A stretch of 64,000 bases of DNA from Dactylellina haptotyla (taxonomy: Eukaryota > Ascomycota > Orbiliomycetes > Orbiliales > Orbiliaceae). This document shows positions 34,601 through 48,380 of this stretch, piece by piece. Within the stretch, counting starts at the first letter, position 1, and every line of letters begins with the position of its first letter. The position numbers and the translations under genes are program-made. Below the pieces are notes generated by a model. The model was not told the DNA's origin and did no database searches. It saw only the letters and a list, made by a program, of their open reading frames with translations. The DNA lies in assembly GCA_031310005.1 (NCBI GenBank), contig CM062379.1:3348001-3412000 (forward strand), in the 5' to 3' direction.

Positions 34601-37600
34601 GTCCGCTACCTTCTCCTTGAGATTGTAATGTGCTGTAAGATAAAGCGTTCAAACCGATGGCGCTGAGAGCGTTAACCGTTCCAATGGCCGTTTCTGCATC
34701 GAAGATTGGGTTTCCTGGTGGAAGTTGTAGCATGTGGTTTTCTAGTCGCGCGCCTTGGAACGATAAACTTTTCCAACCGTCATTTTCAAATGCGAACTTT
34801 TGCATGACGGATTTCAAAGTATGTGTTTTCTGGACACCATAGTAGGAGTCTGGTTCTCCGGTGTTTTGGTAGATATGAAGGAGAAGATCAGTGTCTTCAA
34901 ATGGTTTACCAGTTCTTGATACGTGCAATTCGACGAACATCAATGCGATCTTGAAGAGGTTACAGGTGGACGCCGCTTTTGCAACATCCCGATAGTCCAA
35001 ATCTATCCAGTCGTCTCGTTCTGATGGTGTTGCTTCTTCGGGTAACTTCTGCGTTCGTAGATATAAAACACCCTCAAGAAGTACCGTAATATATGGAACG
35101 ATATCTGTGGAACAGTTTGAGAAGCACTCAAAGAAGAATTTCGAGACTTGGTTTTTAACTTGCTGTTCTTCGTTTTGAAATTGTTCCAGGAGAAGAATGT
35201 GGAGAAGGTATGGGAGTGCTTTTTCGGCAAAGTCGTCGACTGCAGCCAACAAAGTTCGAATGTTGGCAGATATACTGTCGTGGTGTATGTTGCTCGAAAG
35301 CCAGATAGCAACCTGCTTAACCCAAATTTTGAAAGGTGGCAGTTCTACACCTTTTGAAACCCTCAGAGAATCTGGTAGCTTCATTGGACCATCTAATATC
35401 GAATGAAGAGGAGGTTCCATAGTTACCCACCGCATAGCATTTATAACCTGACCCGAAACGTACTTGTCAACAATGCTATCTTTACTATCACGCAGGCTAG
35501 CATCCTTGTAAACGATATTTCGAAGGGTGGACTCTGCAACTCCAACTTCGTCTTTCATTGCACTCGTCAAGTAGCTTTCCATGGTGCGCAATAGAGATAT
35601 CTTGGATGCATTTCCTTCAGGCAAGGCAAGAGAATCCTTAATCATCAAGTCCTTCACACGGCTCTCTTGCATCCAATCATCAGGAATATTTCCATTAGCT
35701 GCGAATGAGCGACCAAATACTCTGGCAGACCAAAGTAAGAACTCAGTACTAGTGGAAAAGTTCCGGCAGACTCGGAAAAGGATACGTCCTATATTAAAGG
35801 CTTCTTTATCGGTCTGGATCCACCTCTGAGCACTAACGAATGATCTGTGAAAGTTCCCTCCAAGGATAGCGTAGGCGTTTCTCTTTGTGGCCTCATTGAG
35901 AAGCTTTTCAGAGCTACTGTTCTCGTCTCTTAACAAGCTTCGAAGCAAGACGTTATCGGAGTTAGGATTCTGGCTATCAATTATTGCGGTTGATATAGAT
36001 TGGAAGGTCGTCTGTTGGCTTTCATTGATGGTTGATGACTTGTAGCTTTGGAGGTACTCTGCAAACCACTTTCTGAATGCGATTGCTCCGTCACGACAGT
36101 CTAACATTTGGGCCTGTTTGGTAGGCGTCGATACCTCTGTATCCACAAATGTGTTCAGGGAGGAAAGGATGGTAAGACTGGAGGAGAGGACAAAATTCGG
36201 GACCTTAATAAGGTGATCTTTTCCAGCCGTGAAGAGGTACTGTAGAACGCCGATAGTATCTCGCGTGCACACCGGGTCAACAAGGTAGGGCATCAAGCCG
36301 TGAATGGTCAGCTCCAGTGGGTAGCCTTCAACTGCGACTTTACCGGCTAGGGATATGATGAATCTAATGGTGCGAATAACGACGCAACTTTGCATACTAC
36401 CAAGTGCCTCCTGGATCATTTCTAATTGCCGGCGAACAATGAATGTGTACAAGGGAGCATCCCACATGGCACCAATGCTACCCAGATTCACCTTGCCACA
36501 AATGTAGTTGATTGATGTAACAATTACTCTGGGCTTGAACGCAGGCTTAGTAACTTGCCCCAGCTTAGTCGTCGAGTAGTTTATCGTGAGTATTGATTTC
36601 ATGACCTCCCAGGCTGGTGCTAGAGAAGCATTTCGAGCTAGGTGGTGCTCCCTACTGGAATCCTCCTGACTTTGCGTCGATCTATCACTATCGTCGTCCT
36701 CTGTGTATATTTCGAAGAAAGTCGATAATATCAAAGCTAGCTTTTCACCTAAAAGATCCGCATAGGCATCGTCACCGAGTCGCTTTCGAATTCTGCCATC
36801 CGCAGTGCCTTTCCCTGTTCTTCTGCTCTCATCTTTGGCGGAGCTGGATGCCCAAGCGGTACTATAGGCAATTATTTTGTGGAAGCTCTTCTTAATGAGT
36901 GACTCGTAGGGAACGTCAAGAACTTCTGAGATTTCAGTCGCATCCTCATCTCGACTAAACATGAGAAGTTGCGCAACAAGTTCTTCTTCCGCATCAGCGT
37001 AAAGTTCAGGCAAACTAGAATATCCAAATATTGAATAAGGGAATTCCGTATCCAATTTTGCATTCTCTTGGAGGAATAGATGAATGAGGTGGGATTTAAA
37101 GAGGCGGAAAACCTCCTTTGGATCGTTATTCTTTAGGGTTGTTGCTACGGTCGAGATGGCGCGGGCAGCATGTTGTTTCGAATGTGGTACTTTCCAAGCA
37201 GTTTCGAAGATATGAAAAACAGCATTTTTCATAACGTGGAATGATGCTGATATAAGCCGTGACAAACTGTGAACTCTCATAGCGAGACCCTCCAAATTAT
37301 CAATATCGGCTTCTAGGTATTTGGTAACATCGTCGTATACGCGTGCGTGGATTTCGATTGAATAGTGTGAGAAGAGAGTTGGCAAGTAATCTGCCATCAA
37401 GTACCGGACTCGAATATCCTCATCTTGTAACAATCTAAGGAAATTTGTTCTCAAAGATTTCGAACCCGGCTTTTGTCCATACGACATGTTCACTGAGAGC
37501 ATATCTCTTAACAGCCCTGCAATGGCCATGCGTACTTTGTAAGACAGAGCTTTCTTGTCGAGTGCTGCTAATATTAACCAGTCATAAACATCCCCGCAGC

Positions 37601-40600
37601 GATTACGAAGATCATCATCCTCGGTCGCTTGAGGTACCCATGATTTAATCAAGGTCTTTAAAACATCGATTGCTGTCATAGTTCCAACTTCGCATCTCTC
37701 GTAATCATAAGTAGATAGCAAGTTTTTGGCAATTGATATTACCAGATCTGCCAATTCGGATCTGGATAGACTGTGCTCCATGGATAAGAACTCATTGACC
37801 ACTGGCCGTGATAATACCAGTTGAACAGTTGAAAAGTTCTCCAGAAATGATCCAAAGTTTCGGCAGGCCGAGTTCGAATCCTTTAGGTTTATCGCAAAAG
37901 CATGGAAATGAAGGACCTCGTAAATAGTCATTTTATTCATTTCTGGAGCACACATGGCTTCGTATATTTCCCGGGGTACTGTTTCAGCTGTCAACTTTGA
38001 GTCAGCGTTGTGGTCCGCTATCATGTTTTCCCAATCCATCTCGTCGTCGTCTTTTTCGTCTTCGTTTTGGGCGAGTGGCAGTATTGATGATACAATGGTA
38101 TCCAGAACCACAATGAGTTGAGTAAACGAATTCTCCTCAACCAGTTTCCACCTGAAATTTTCCGAACCGATCGTATGGCTATTCATCTGCGGTAGGAATT
38201 CCATAACCGTTCTCACTAGGACATCGATGACTTCGGAATCGACACGTTGATGTATAAAGTAGTTCTCGAAGCCAGCTCTTAGGTTTGCTAGTTTTGTGAA
38301 AAACGCCCCAGAAGCTTTCGTTTCAGTTTCATTCATAAATGTCCCAAAGATTGAAACCACTGCAAGTATCGAGGTTATAGTTCGAGCTTCTTCTTTATTT
38401 AGCGCCTTTCGTTTCAATGGATCTTTCAATGCGGCTAATTCTATACACTCGCCATAGTAGTCGAGATGACGACCCATATATTCAAGCATTTGTGTCTCGG
38501 CTTCTGTAGTTCGCTTTGTGGAAGCTGGTTTGGCCCATTGCTGGGGGGTTGATGTTTTCTCCAATTTTGAGTATTCTTCGGCGAGTACATTCCCAAGCAG
38601 TAAAAATGAAAGTGGCTTCAGCGACGCGATACTTCTTTTAAGTGCCCGACCAATATTGCCACGCGTACTGTCCCCATAGGTCACATAGGGAAAATACTCT
38701 TGCCCACAGCACAAGGCTATTATTGACCATATTTCCGGCACAGAAGCGTTGCTTACAGAGACTGGGTCTTTCTTTTCTGTCGGTAAACTTCCTATCGTGT
38801 GCAGGTTAGTATCAACTTCTATCCGCTACTAGAATTCGTGCATCGTACCTAGCCTCCACCTGTTTATAAACCACTGCAGAAGTCTAGTTTCAAGATGAAT
38901 ACGCGATAGAGCAGCATTCTCCCGGCGGCTTTTTGAGATCTCATGCCAGAATCCTATTGTCGCATCTGAAAGGATGGCAGGGCCCTGCGTTTCGATCTTG
39001 GATATCAAATCGTCTATAGACTCGCGCACATCAGGGAATTGTACAATTCTCCTTGATATCATGATTCCAAGAAGATGGCAAGCAGGTCGACACATCGAGG
39101 GAGAAGTTATATTTATTATTGCAGCCCGCCATAGCCCTAAGTTATCAAGAGAATCGACTAGTTCTCTTGCCTTTGGGTTGCAGTAGAGCCTTTGCCAATA
39201 CATTAGCGGGGCACTTGAGGAACCCAGTGGAATTAAGCTACTTACGTTGCTATTGCAAGCATTGCCCAAGAAGCATATTCCGTATTCTCATTAGAGCAAA
39301 TGGATAAAAGCTGTCCGAACGCCCTTTCGGTTGCTACAATATCTGGGACCCATCTATCGATATAATGGCAAATGACTTGCATACTGAGAATTTTCATTGG
39401 GCCGTCTGGAGATTTAAGTTTCCGAATGACTTCGTCCAAATAGGATTCAAGTTTGAGACGTTTAATGCTAACACCATTGATGTTGTCTATATCCATAGCT
39501 TGGTTGTCTTCGACGTCTTGCTGGAGAGTATAGATGATCGATGCCATTAACTGTGGGATCATCCAAGCTTGCTCCAGTTTGCTAATCTGCACCAATTTGC
39601 TGAGATCACCAGGGACGAGAGCAAAATTAGATGACCTAAATGGATTCTTCCTTATTGTACTGGAAGGTAACGAGCTCTCAAAGACCAATTGTTCGCTCTG
39701 TAGACGGTCATCCTCCTTTCTTGAAAGGTATTCGTTTTCCATCGCTTCCAATAATTCCTTCAGATTCCCCCGAAGGACGGATTCCGAGGGCGACTTTAAT
39801 AGAGCAAATATATGGGGCAAGCCAAGTACCAGATGAATTATCAGGTGTTCTTTGAAAACGAAGGATTTCGCATTGGCCCAGATCCTGACTAACATCGGTG
39901 ATGTCACCCTCACAATCTTTGCTGCATATTCTAGGTTGTTAGCCCCTACAGCGTCAAGTATTGAGTTTAAGATCGAGAAAGCCAAAGTTAGGGTATCCTC
40001 GCGGTCTATTGCTAAGACCGCTAGAATAGTATCAACGACTTTGACCATATGATCACCGTCCACGATATAGGCCTGTGGTGTCAACATGAGTAGTTGAAAG
40101 CAGGTAAGGATATCGGTGCCTATCTTAGCAAATCCTTCTCTCCCTGTTTGGGCCATACCTCCTCTTCGTGACGTTGTCGCATCGTATATTAGCTGTTTTT
40201 TCAGGCGAATTTCAACGAACTGACAGCAAAATTCGATGATGCTAATCCAATCTTCCTTTAAAAGATGCTCTCTATGCGGTTGATAGGATAGCAGGGTAAC
40301 AAAGATTCGTGTATAATCTTCCATAACCCCATGGTAGTGGTCACCGTCCATAGCTAAGAGGAATTGGGTCACATGCGAGGCTATCGCTTTGACGGCTTTG
40401 TAGTGGAGTCGGGTTCCGCACTTCTCGACTGCAATCCTAATGGTCCCCGCCGAATACTCGAGCCTGTTTATGACTGCACTCCGCTGGCCATCTTTTGTCT
40501 GCTTTAAAGCCGAGGCTTTTTCAAACATTGAGGCCCTAAATAGGGCCTCGAACATTTTGTGGAGTCCTTTCTCCTGGATATATTGTCTGTATTGGAAAGG

Positions 40601-40895
40601 AGATTAGCATCTGTTCTCTATTCTAGTGGTTTCTAGGTACATACACATCCGGACTCCCAAGGACTAGTCGTAAATCTAGAATTGATTGGCACCTTAGCAA
40701 AGATGAAAGTTAGGCAAGATAACATTGGTACTCTCTCCAAACCTTTGAGACCTTGTTGACGGACTGTAAACCTGTCAGATTGTATTGCATCTAAGAGATG
40801 TTAGCAGGATATTATACTTGAGCGCTTTAGTACCTCATTCGATGTGAACTGTCGAACAGCTTACCGTATGCATCGTATAAGTTAACTTCCGACAT
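31618..40895 (-). CDS. TEL1: Checkpoint kinase Tel1 (ATM orthologue)
   Basis: Well-defined exons, complement(31618-31637, 31700-33737, 33802-34204, 34258-38791, 38849-39189, 39246-40586), carry most of the gene. The N-terminus uses small exons: 40865-40895 (MSEVNLYDAY), then probably 40772-40790 and 40645-40692, giving 2924 residues in phase. Boundaries of the two middle mini-exons are uncertain, since an alternative keeps RFTVRQQGLKGLER. Tel1 is a PI3K-like kinase recruited by Mre11-Rad50-Xrs2/Nbs1 to DNA breaks and telomeres. HEAT repeats fill most of the length and a FAT domain precedes the kinase. The kinase shows KGGNDDLRQDAIMEQVF, the catalytic loop GLGDRHGHNILL and the metal motif VHIDLGVAFEQG. 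The last 7-codon exon supplies the FATC end GWAAYV. A FATC split by an intron just before the end is easily missed. Confidence 0.95.
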
Positions 40896-41919
40896 CTTTG
40901 AAGGAAGTAACGTATTGTAGACCAGCTGTAGATTTTCTCCAGGATAGAGTAATATTGCCCCAGTTGAAGGCTCGATGTTGAACGGATACAAATGTGATGG
41001 TAATCTTCACTTGAGAGTCAAGTGCAATTCTAGCATACGTATGATTGAGTATCGACCTTAGAAAAATCGACAAATGAGAATCGTTTGACAGAAGTAACCG
41101 GCTTGGGGTTCAATCTTATGTATATTATTAGTCGAGTGAAGAGAAATTGTGAATCGAATCCTTGGGGCGATTCTTACCACAGGACCTGGGTATCAACACC
41201 ACGAGGACTGGCGAGAGATGCTCAAGCGCTAGGCGCATCAATATTGCGCAGGCTAAGCTACAATCCCGCAGCCTAGTATCCAGTCCCTGTTGTCCAGTCT
41301 GTCCGTGCGATATTTCTGGATGGATTTAAAGTAGAGATCTTGGTGTTTTCATGTATTCTTTGGGGTATCTGAGGGTTTTCATGCATAAAGTCATATGGGG
41401 CGCTCTAGAAACAGCAGGAAACGAACATCAGAAGAGATATTTCCGAGCGTACAAGCTATGCGAAGGCCGTATGAAACAAACAAAAGGATCCCCAGTCAAG
41501 GTATGGCGCACGAGCTAAGTCGAGTGAGGTTCTTGTCTGGTTGGTCCGCCAGCCTCCAGAAGCCGCCGGGTTTGTGGTTCTTGGGGTGCGAGCCTCTAGC
41601 GACGCGTCGCTCCGCCCAAGAAAAAGTTCGGCTGCTCCAGACATCATACCTCTCCCTCTGCAACTCGAGTCCAACCACCCGCCAGTGCACCCACGTCCTT
41701 CAAAACCTCTCGCAGACAGTCTCTCGAACGTCGCCCGTTGTCGCGACACCAGACGCTTTCGAAGCACCACCTTCCGTACCGTCTTGCCGACGAACGCGCA
41801 TCGACCGCATTCCAGGCGCAGAGATAGGTCGTCTCGGCTTGGTTATTGGAATATAGGGATTGTCAACAAGGGATGCGATAGGCCTGCAAGCACGGCCCAT
41901 TGCAAAGTCGAGCGAAACA
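40896..41919. other. Divergent promoter region between TEL1 and NUP192
   Basis: About 1 kb holding both 5' leaders. Plus-strand frames at 41395-41856 and 41541-41954 overlap in different frames and precede the NUP192 ATG. They look like leader sequence rather than genes. Confidence 0.55.
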
Positions 41920-44900
41920 ATGTCACTCCCAGCATGGCTTCTATCGGACTTTGAGGGTCTACACGAGGCTCTGCTCGCAATTGCGGAGTCAAACCCCGTG
42001 CCTGCGGATACTCTCGACGACCTGCTTAACCGCCACCAGGACGCCCTCCAGCAGCTGTTGGACCAGCGCCCCAAGAGCGACGATAGCCGGAAGAAGATAC
42101 ATTCTGGTGAGGATAGCCCGGGCAATCTACCCCAATCAGGGGCTTCAAGCAGATTTTGAGGATCGATTTGCTAACATCAACTTTCTTGCTTGCAGGCAAG
42201 GTCCAGCTGAGTGACGATGAGTATGAACTGAACGACGCTTTTGTGCAGGCCACCATCGAATTGGCCGATGAACTCTCCCTAGATGAGACGATAGCTGCCG
42301 AACTACTACTTCTAGGACAGGAGGAAAGCACCAGTCTCGACCGAGAGCCTCGCCAAGCAGCTATAATCATTTTCCATCGACGACGGCATTATATCGTAGA
42401 ATGTATCCGTCTTATACTATCACTCTCGACCAACGAAGATGTTGAACCGGAGCTAAGGGATACTCTCAAAGCATCAGCAATGGCTATTGCGGGGAAAGGG
42501 ACCAATTTCGGAGACAAAATAATTACCGCCATGAGCAACATACGTGAATGGATCAGACAACTAGCGGATAAGCTCAGGCTCGCGGCGTTCCACAACCTAC
42601 TCAACGCGCCCGAGTTGAAGGACGCGCTGTGGCTCCAAGCGAATGCTTTATCGCAGCAGCACCAAGCCCTCGCGCTATCTATAACATCTTTGATCCAGCT
42701 AGAGCAGTGCGGAATGGGAGAGCTCAATGCAATTGTCGTCGGGTTGAAATCTCAGAAGGAATATGATGTGCTTTTAGTGCATCAAATACCTGCATTCCTA
42801 TCTATCGTTTCCTTCGTACTTTCTCCAAGCACGAAAAACACCGTTACAGAGATCAAACAGAAACAAGCAGAATTCGTGAGGTCCGGTAAAGATGATCGCT
42901 GGGATCTCCAATTTCTTCACGCTGCGGTTCACTTGCACTGGTTCACTGAAATGAATGGCTTGGTCCGGGATGGACCTGCTACACTTCCAATCCAAATCGA
43001 TTACCAGAAAGACATCCACGATCCTTGCAAACTAGCACTCGCCGACGGCGCCCTGGACTTCTTTATGGCTGTTGCAGCAGATACCAATACAACCACTGAA
43101 ATGGAAGCATCCAGGGAGGATTTTAGACGATTCTTACAGACCAAAACCCCAATTCATGCGACCGAGATGGTAGGCATATTGCCAGATTTCCGAAAAATGA
43201 TGAACGACCAGCTTGAGAATTTCATGGATAGTTTCATAAGCAACATGGCCGACGTCCTTAAGGAAATCAAAACTATTGAGGAGGAAGATCATTTAATTCA
43301 GCGCGAGAGTGCATATAACCTAGAACGGTTTTTTCTGCTAATTGGGTTTGTATTCAGAAACCGGAATGATGCGGGGATGACTTTTTGGAGCGATCGCGAG
43401 AGCAACCTGTACGGCTTTTTGACATGGGCATCTCAACGTCAGACGCCGATGATGGCGGCTGCTTACTGTGACATGCTCTCTTCGCTTGCATATGGCACTG
43501 ATAGCGCCCAGAAGACCGACCAATTCCTCACAGAAGAAACCAACCAGCCGCAACATGCGCACAAAAACCGCCGACCCCAACAAGTCTCATGGGACTATAT
43601 CTTCCAATCTCTTCAATACTATGTGACCCAGCTGCGCCCGCGACCCGAGCCTACTCCTCCGACAATTGGCTACCGGGGCATGCCACCCCCAGTTGAGCCT
43701 ACTGAACTTGATGAAGAGAGTGTGAGAGTGGTAGACGCTTATCTTCGTCTCATCACGAAAGTCATTACATTTTCTGAAGCCGCACGAGATAGAATATTCG
43801 GAAATGTCAACGCGCAGTTAATTCCAACTCTGATGGAGATGCTAGACTCTCCTCTCCCTGCTACCTTGATAGCTTCTATTTTCAGCACATTGTCCGCCTT
43901 TTGTATAACAAAATCGGAAGGAGATAACACCCAACTATGGGACGCCGTTGACAAGTGGATATTGAATCCGCCTCCTCACACAGGCCCCGGACTGCAGCCT
44001 CTCCGAACAAAACCCAACGGATACATGACTTTCGTCAAATCTGAAGTCGTCATGACATCATTCCCGTCAGCTCTAGCCTTTGTCAAGCTGATGACATCTT
44101 TAATTCGCCCTGTTGATCCGTCCATGACCGATGTACTTCCTTTCCCTGAGAACTTAGGTTCCTCGAGCCGGCTTCCCGGAATCGATTTCTATGTTGACAG
44201 CATTGTTGAGCTGTTGACGGAAGCCGACGCTATCAGCAAGTCCACTGGTCATAAGCAGCTATCAGAGAACGAGGCCCTCCTGCTCCAAACAGCTTGCCTC
44301 GAATTTATTCTCACGTCTATTTCTTCCTTCGATGACCAGCTAATTGTCGTAGCCAATACTGCGCCGATTGCCGTAGATGCTGTCATACAGACTTCCGATC
44401 TAGCAACTTATGTCAGGCTTCATCCATTTTCTAGATTGATGGATCATCTTTTCAGCGAATCCGTTCTTAGCGCATTATTTTCCATTATTCGCAGAGGTGT
44501 TGAGTCCGCGGATAGTGCGAAGGAGGATTCTCCACTCGTTCAGAGCCTACTTATGACCGTCCAAATCATGACTATAATTATGGACAGAGAACATACCTAT
44601 CTTGAGGTTGTTCGGCCTCAGTTATGGAAAGATGATAGCGCACTCAGGAAGAGCGTCGCCAACACTGCGCTATCGTCCTTCGAGACCGCTGTCCTTTACC
44701 ATCTCTCTATTGTGGTCCACCTAGGTCTCCTTGGTGGGATGGAGCACTCGACTTTGGCAGTTGCGTCACTAAAACTACTTACACGCCTAGCCGCTTCCAA
44801 TACTATCACCAGCACGCCAACTTCCCATTTCAATAGAACTACTGGGAAGAATAGACTGTTGACGATTACTGACTCTGAAGGCGAATCCAGGAGGATAGCC

Positions 44901-47157
44901 TTCGGCTTCATCAATTGTCTGGAGAAACGGATCGATCCCAGCGGGCTTGTTGAAGGGCAAATCCATCCTGACATAGTAGTCAAGTTGGAAATACTGTCCT
45001 TTTTGAACACCTGCTTAGCGTCAACGCCTGATAAGCCCACGCTCGCCCACTTGATACTTGGTTTCTCGGTAAATGACAATGAAGTCGACATCAGCGAAGA
45101 ACCAAGTGGTATCGGTTCTGGCACTTCTGTCTTCCATTCTGTTCTCAATATTGCCAACTCATGGGAAGAAAGAGATGAGCAAGGAAGTGCTTTCGATGGC
45201 GAATTGATCGCATTAAAGCGGACAGCTCTGACGATCCTACATTTCTTGTGGAAGTCGAAACTGACATCCTCGGATACGCTATACATTCTAAGGGAAAACA
45301 AGTTCTTCTTCGCCCAGTTTTCCCAGGAGGTTGTTATCAGTAATTCGACTCTCTGGGACGGTATCCCTTTCCTTGCGCCGGAGTTTTTTTTCAATACATC
45401 TGCGGAATGCTCCCGCGCTTATATCGACTGCCGAACCTATATTCTCGACTATCTCGCCCTCGAGCTACGCCAGATGTCTCTTCTAGGCGCGGCAGGTTCT
45501 CTGAATGCATACTATTTATGTCTCATGGGTGTTACCGAAACGTTCGGGGAGAGGTTAAGTCATGCAAATATTATGGATTACTTGGATTTCCTCGAACTCG
45601 ACGTTGAGGGTGGGTTTGCGCCCCCAGAAGTTGCTTATTTTGGAGGCATGAACTTCAATCCTTACTTGAGGAGCGCGGCCGGCCAAGAAGTTGAGCAGTA
45701 CAATATCGATAACGTCCGATCAATGCTGCAACTGAGAAAAGCAGAGTTAAAGAAGAGTGGCCGTGGTGGAGAAGAAGCCGAAGAAATCATGGATGTCGAG
45801 ATGGACAACATCGCGCTATACCTCCAACAAGATAACAATTTCCGCCAGTTCAAGGTATCGAGGATTTTGTGTCTTCAACATTGGTGCCGACTGGTCGTTG
45901 CCATCCTCGAAACCGCCGTTTCCGATCCGGTAACCAAGTCCTCATATATTATGCAGGCTTTGCAAACCGTGATACCCAAGCTGGAACAGTATTGTGGCAG
46001 CGACGAGCGGATAACAGCCGAGCTGACAGTCGTCGCCCAGTCTCTAATCTCGAATCTAGACTTCGCGTCTACCAATTTAGGAAGAGACCGTGGAGCCGAT
46101 GTAGCACACGAGCGTCTCTACCAGCTATTCCGACTTTCTCTACGAGGTTCACAGTCCCCGATTGCTTCTGCGAAGATTCGGGAGGACTTTTACGACATTC
46201 TGTGCAGATACCTCAATGGCATGGCAGGATTGTCCACTCAGTTGTCCATTCTCAACCGCCGTAGCCTTCAAACGATCCGTGGGAGCGGGGAGCGGTTCCT
46301 CGAAATCCTTTGCAACGACGCATACGTAGGAGCCGGCACATGCAAATTGCTGGCGCTGAACCTTCTCGATGCCCTAGTCGCTCTTGGTCAGGAGGAAGAT
46401 TCAACCTACATCGTCGACGTGCTGAGACGACAGAATCTCACAGTAGTACTCGTGCAATCTCTCAAGGGCCTTGATCAAGAAGCTCTCCAAGTAACAGACG
46501 GTAAGATATCTCAGATTCTCGGTCACGCAATGTTTCACAAGATTCTAATCGGATCTACAGGGGGTGAGTCGTTCATGACACTCGTCAAAGCGATCACCGG
46601 GTTCCTTCTAAGGCTGTCCCGTACGAAACTAGGCGCCGGCATGGTTCTGAATGCTGGTTACTTTGCTATCTTGAAGGAATGCGGCTTGTTCACTATCGAC
46701 CCTGACATTGGCATTGGTAAGTCACATTTCCACGGCACCTGGGTTTCGAATACCCATCCTAGTTCGATCACTAACATGGCCGGCGATTCCATGTAGCCTT
46801 TATGGGCGGCAAAAACATTTCGAGCTACTACGATCTCTTGCTATCTTTCGTCCGGGTTCTGGTGTCCTGCTTGCTCTGCAAGGGTCTCTATAACAAATCG
46901 GACCTAACACAGACCCAAAAATTCCTGGCGGACAACAGGATATTGGTATCTTCTATATTGAAACGGCACGCGAACATTGGCAGTGTGTTCTCGAGCGTCG
47001 GGGATATGGGCCCGCTTGTTGATATGTTTGTCGTTCTCTATTCCATGGTTGGTGCAGCTGAGGTAAGTGTGGTGTCCTCTGCTACCTGCCAAATCGAGTT
47101 ATAATCTAACAGATCCGGAACAGCAGGCATGATCAGTTCTTTTTTATGTTTTCGTAA
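41920..47157 (+). CDS. NUP192: Inner-ring nucleoporin Nup192 (Nup205 orthologue)
   Basis: Exons 41920-42106, 42196-46716, 46797-47062 and 47113-47157 give 1672 residues, the normal length. Nup192 is a large alpha-solenoid scaffold of the nuclear pore inner ring that binds Nic96, Nup53 and Nup145N. The start MSLPAWLLSDFEGLHEAL is followed across intron 1 by GKVQLSDDEYELNDAFVQAT and DELSLDETIAAELLL. This is the conserved N-terminal part as in Chaetomium Nup192. Further family segments are AAIIIFHRRRHYIVECIRLI and, in the C-terminal half, LSHANIMDYLDFLELDVEGG and YFGGMNFNPYLRSA. The small last exon encodes IRNSRHDQFFFMFS. The upstream in-frame ATG at 41860 is less likely; the chosen ATG has an AACAATGTC context. 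Confidence 0.95.
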
Positions 47158-48380
47158 GGTACAATTCGTCGCCTTTAATCTTCCTCTCTATTCCCTTCGG
47201 CATCCATGACATTGCCACGAGTTTGATGCTTCACGGCAATGTTCAGGCTTTACAGATATACATGTAACCCCCCCTTATTAGCGAGTGATCTTTTTTAGAC
47301 GGAGTTGAAAAATATTTTGTTCTCTTGATTACTGCATCACGTTGGTTACTACTACTACTACACCAACCGCATTATAGTCCTCAAATCTTGTAAAATAGTC
47401 GTAAAGTAATTATCACGAACCGAACGTTGGTGGGAAAGCTTAAGGTCGTATCCAAAGTGAACTGTAACCGTTCCATTCCGCATACCCGCCGTTTGGTGCT
47501 GCGCTCGTGGCAGAAAGCAGATGCGCATGCGCGCAGAGATATCCCTCGTTTCTCTCAACAGAGCACGTCGTCGCCATCAAGGGCTCAGTGTCCTGTGAAC
47601 CCCGTCTTTTTGAAGGAAAGCCGGGGAGATACGTGAAAGGTTTCCATCTCATCTATTTGTCCACACTCCAATTCCTGGTGTTTATGAATATTGTCGAAAT
47701 GAAGCTCTAGCATATGAATAGATGATGAATAATTTTTGAGATTATTGAGGGAAGAAGAGAAAAGAGAAAAGATTTTTTCTGCTGCTAGCTCGGGGATTTA
47801 AAAAGGGTTCGGCCGGGAGGGCTCTTGGCGGTGGAGGTTGGTGGAGGGTTGACTGAGCGATGCAGGGGAGCCCGATCCATCCAGGGCGGGGTGCTGGTGC
47901 TGGTGCTGGCGGGCCCCACCTGCGGGCGTTTGACTGGTGACGCTCCGCACAACACAACAACCAGCGCTCAGACCAGGGCCGCCCGGCTAACAGTTGTCAC
48001 GGCTGGGCGACAATTCGACAGCAATTAAGATCTTTCTTGTTTATATCGGACAATTGTCGTCATTGGTGATCGCAGGCGCTTTACCCTCCTCTGACATAAG
48101 AAGTCCGTTTATATCCAAGGGACCTCATCAGCCTCCCCCTGACACGAGACCCGTCTTCCAACCAGATCAGATCTCACCCCCACCATCCACTTTCGTCCCT
48201 CGTTGTTCTGTGTATACGTACACCGTGCCACCACTTGGCTCTCACGATCAGGACATTATAAAAACGGTCAGACCGTCCAGGTTTATTCCTAGCAAGCAAC
48301 GTTGCAGCTCCCTTCCAGCTCCACTTCGCAAAAATCTTGTCAATCCACCTTCTACCACCAATTAAGCTTCAAACATCATC
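47158..48380. other. Intergenic region upstream of the chitinase
   Basis: 1.2 kb with NUP192 3' sequence and the chitinase promoter and leader. Purine-rich plus-strand stretches lie at 47745-47775. Short frames on both strands have no coding character. Confidence 0.5.

Noticed and set aside
41140-41180. GAATCGAATCC, similar to a tRNA T-loop
   Set aside because: No partner A box or paired arms at the right spacing.
41395-41954. Overlapping plus-strand frames before NUP192
   Set aside because: They overlap in different frames and end within the NUP192 leader or first exon; better explained as 5' UTR.
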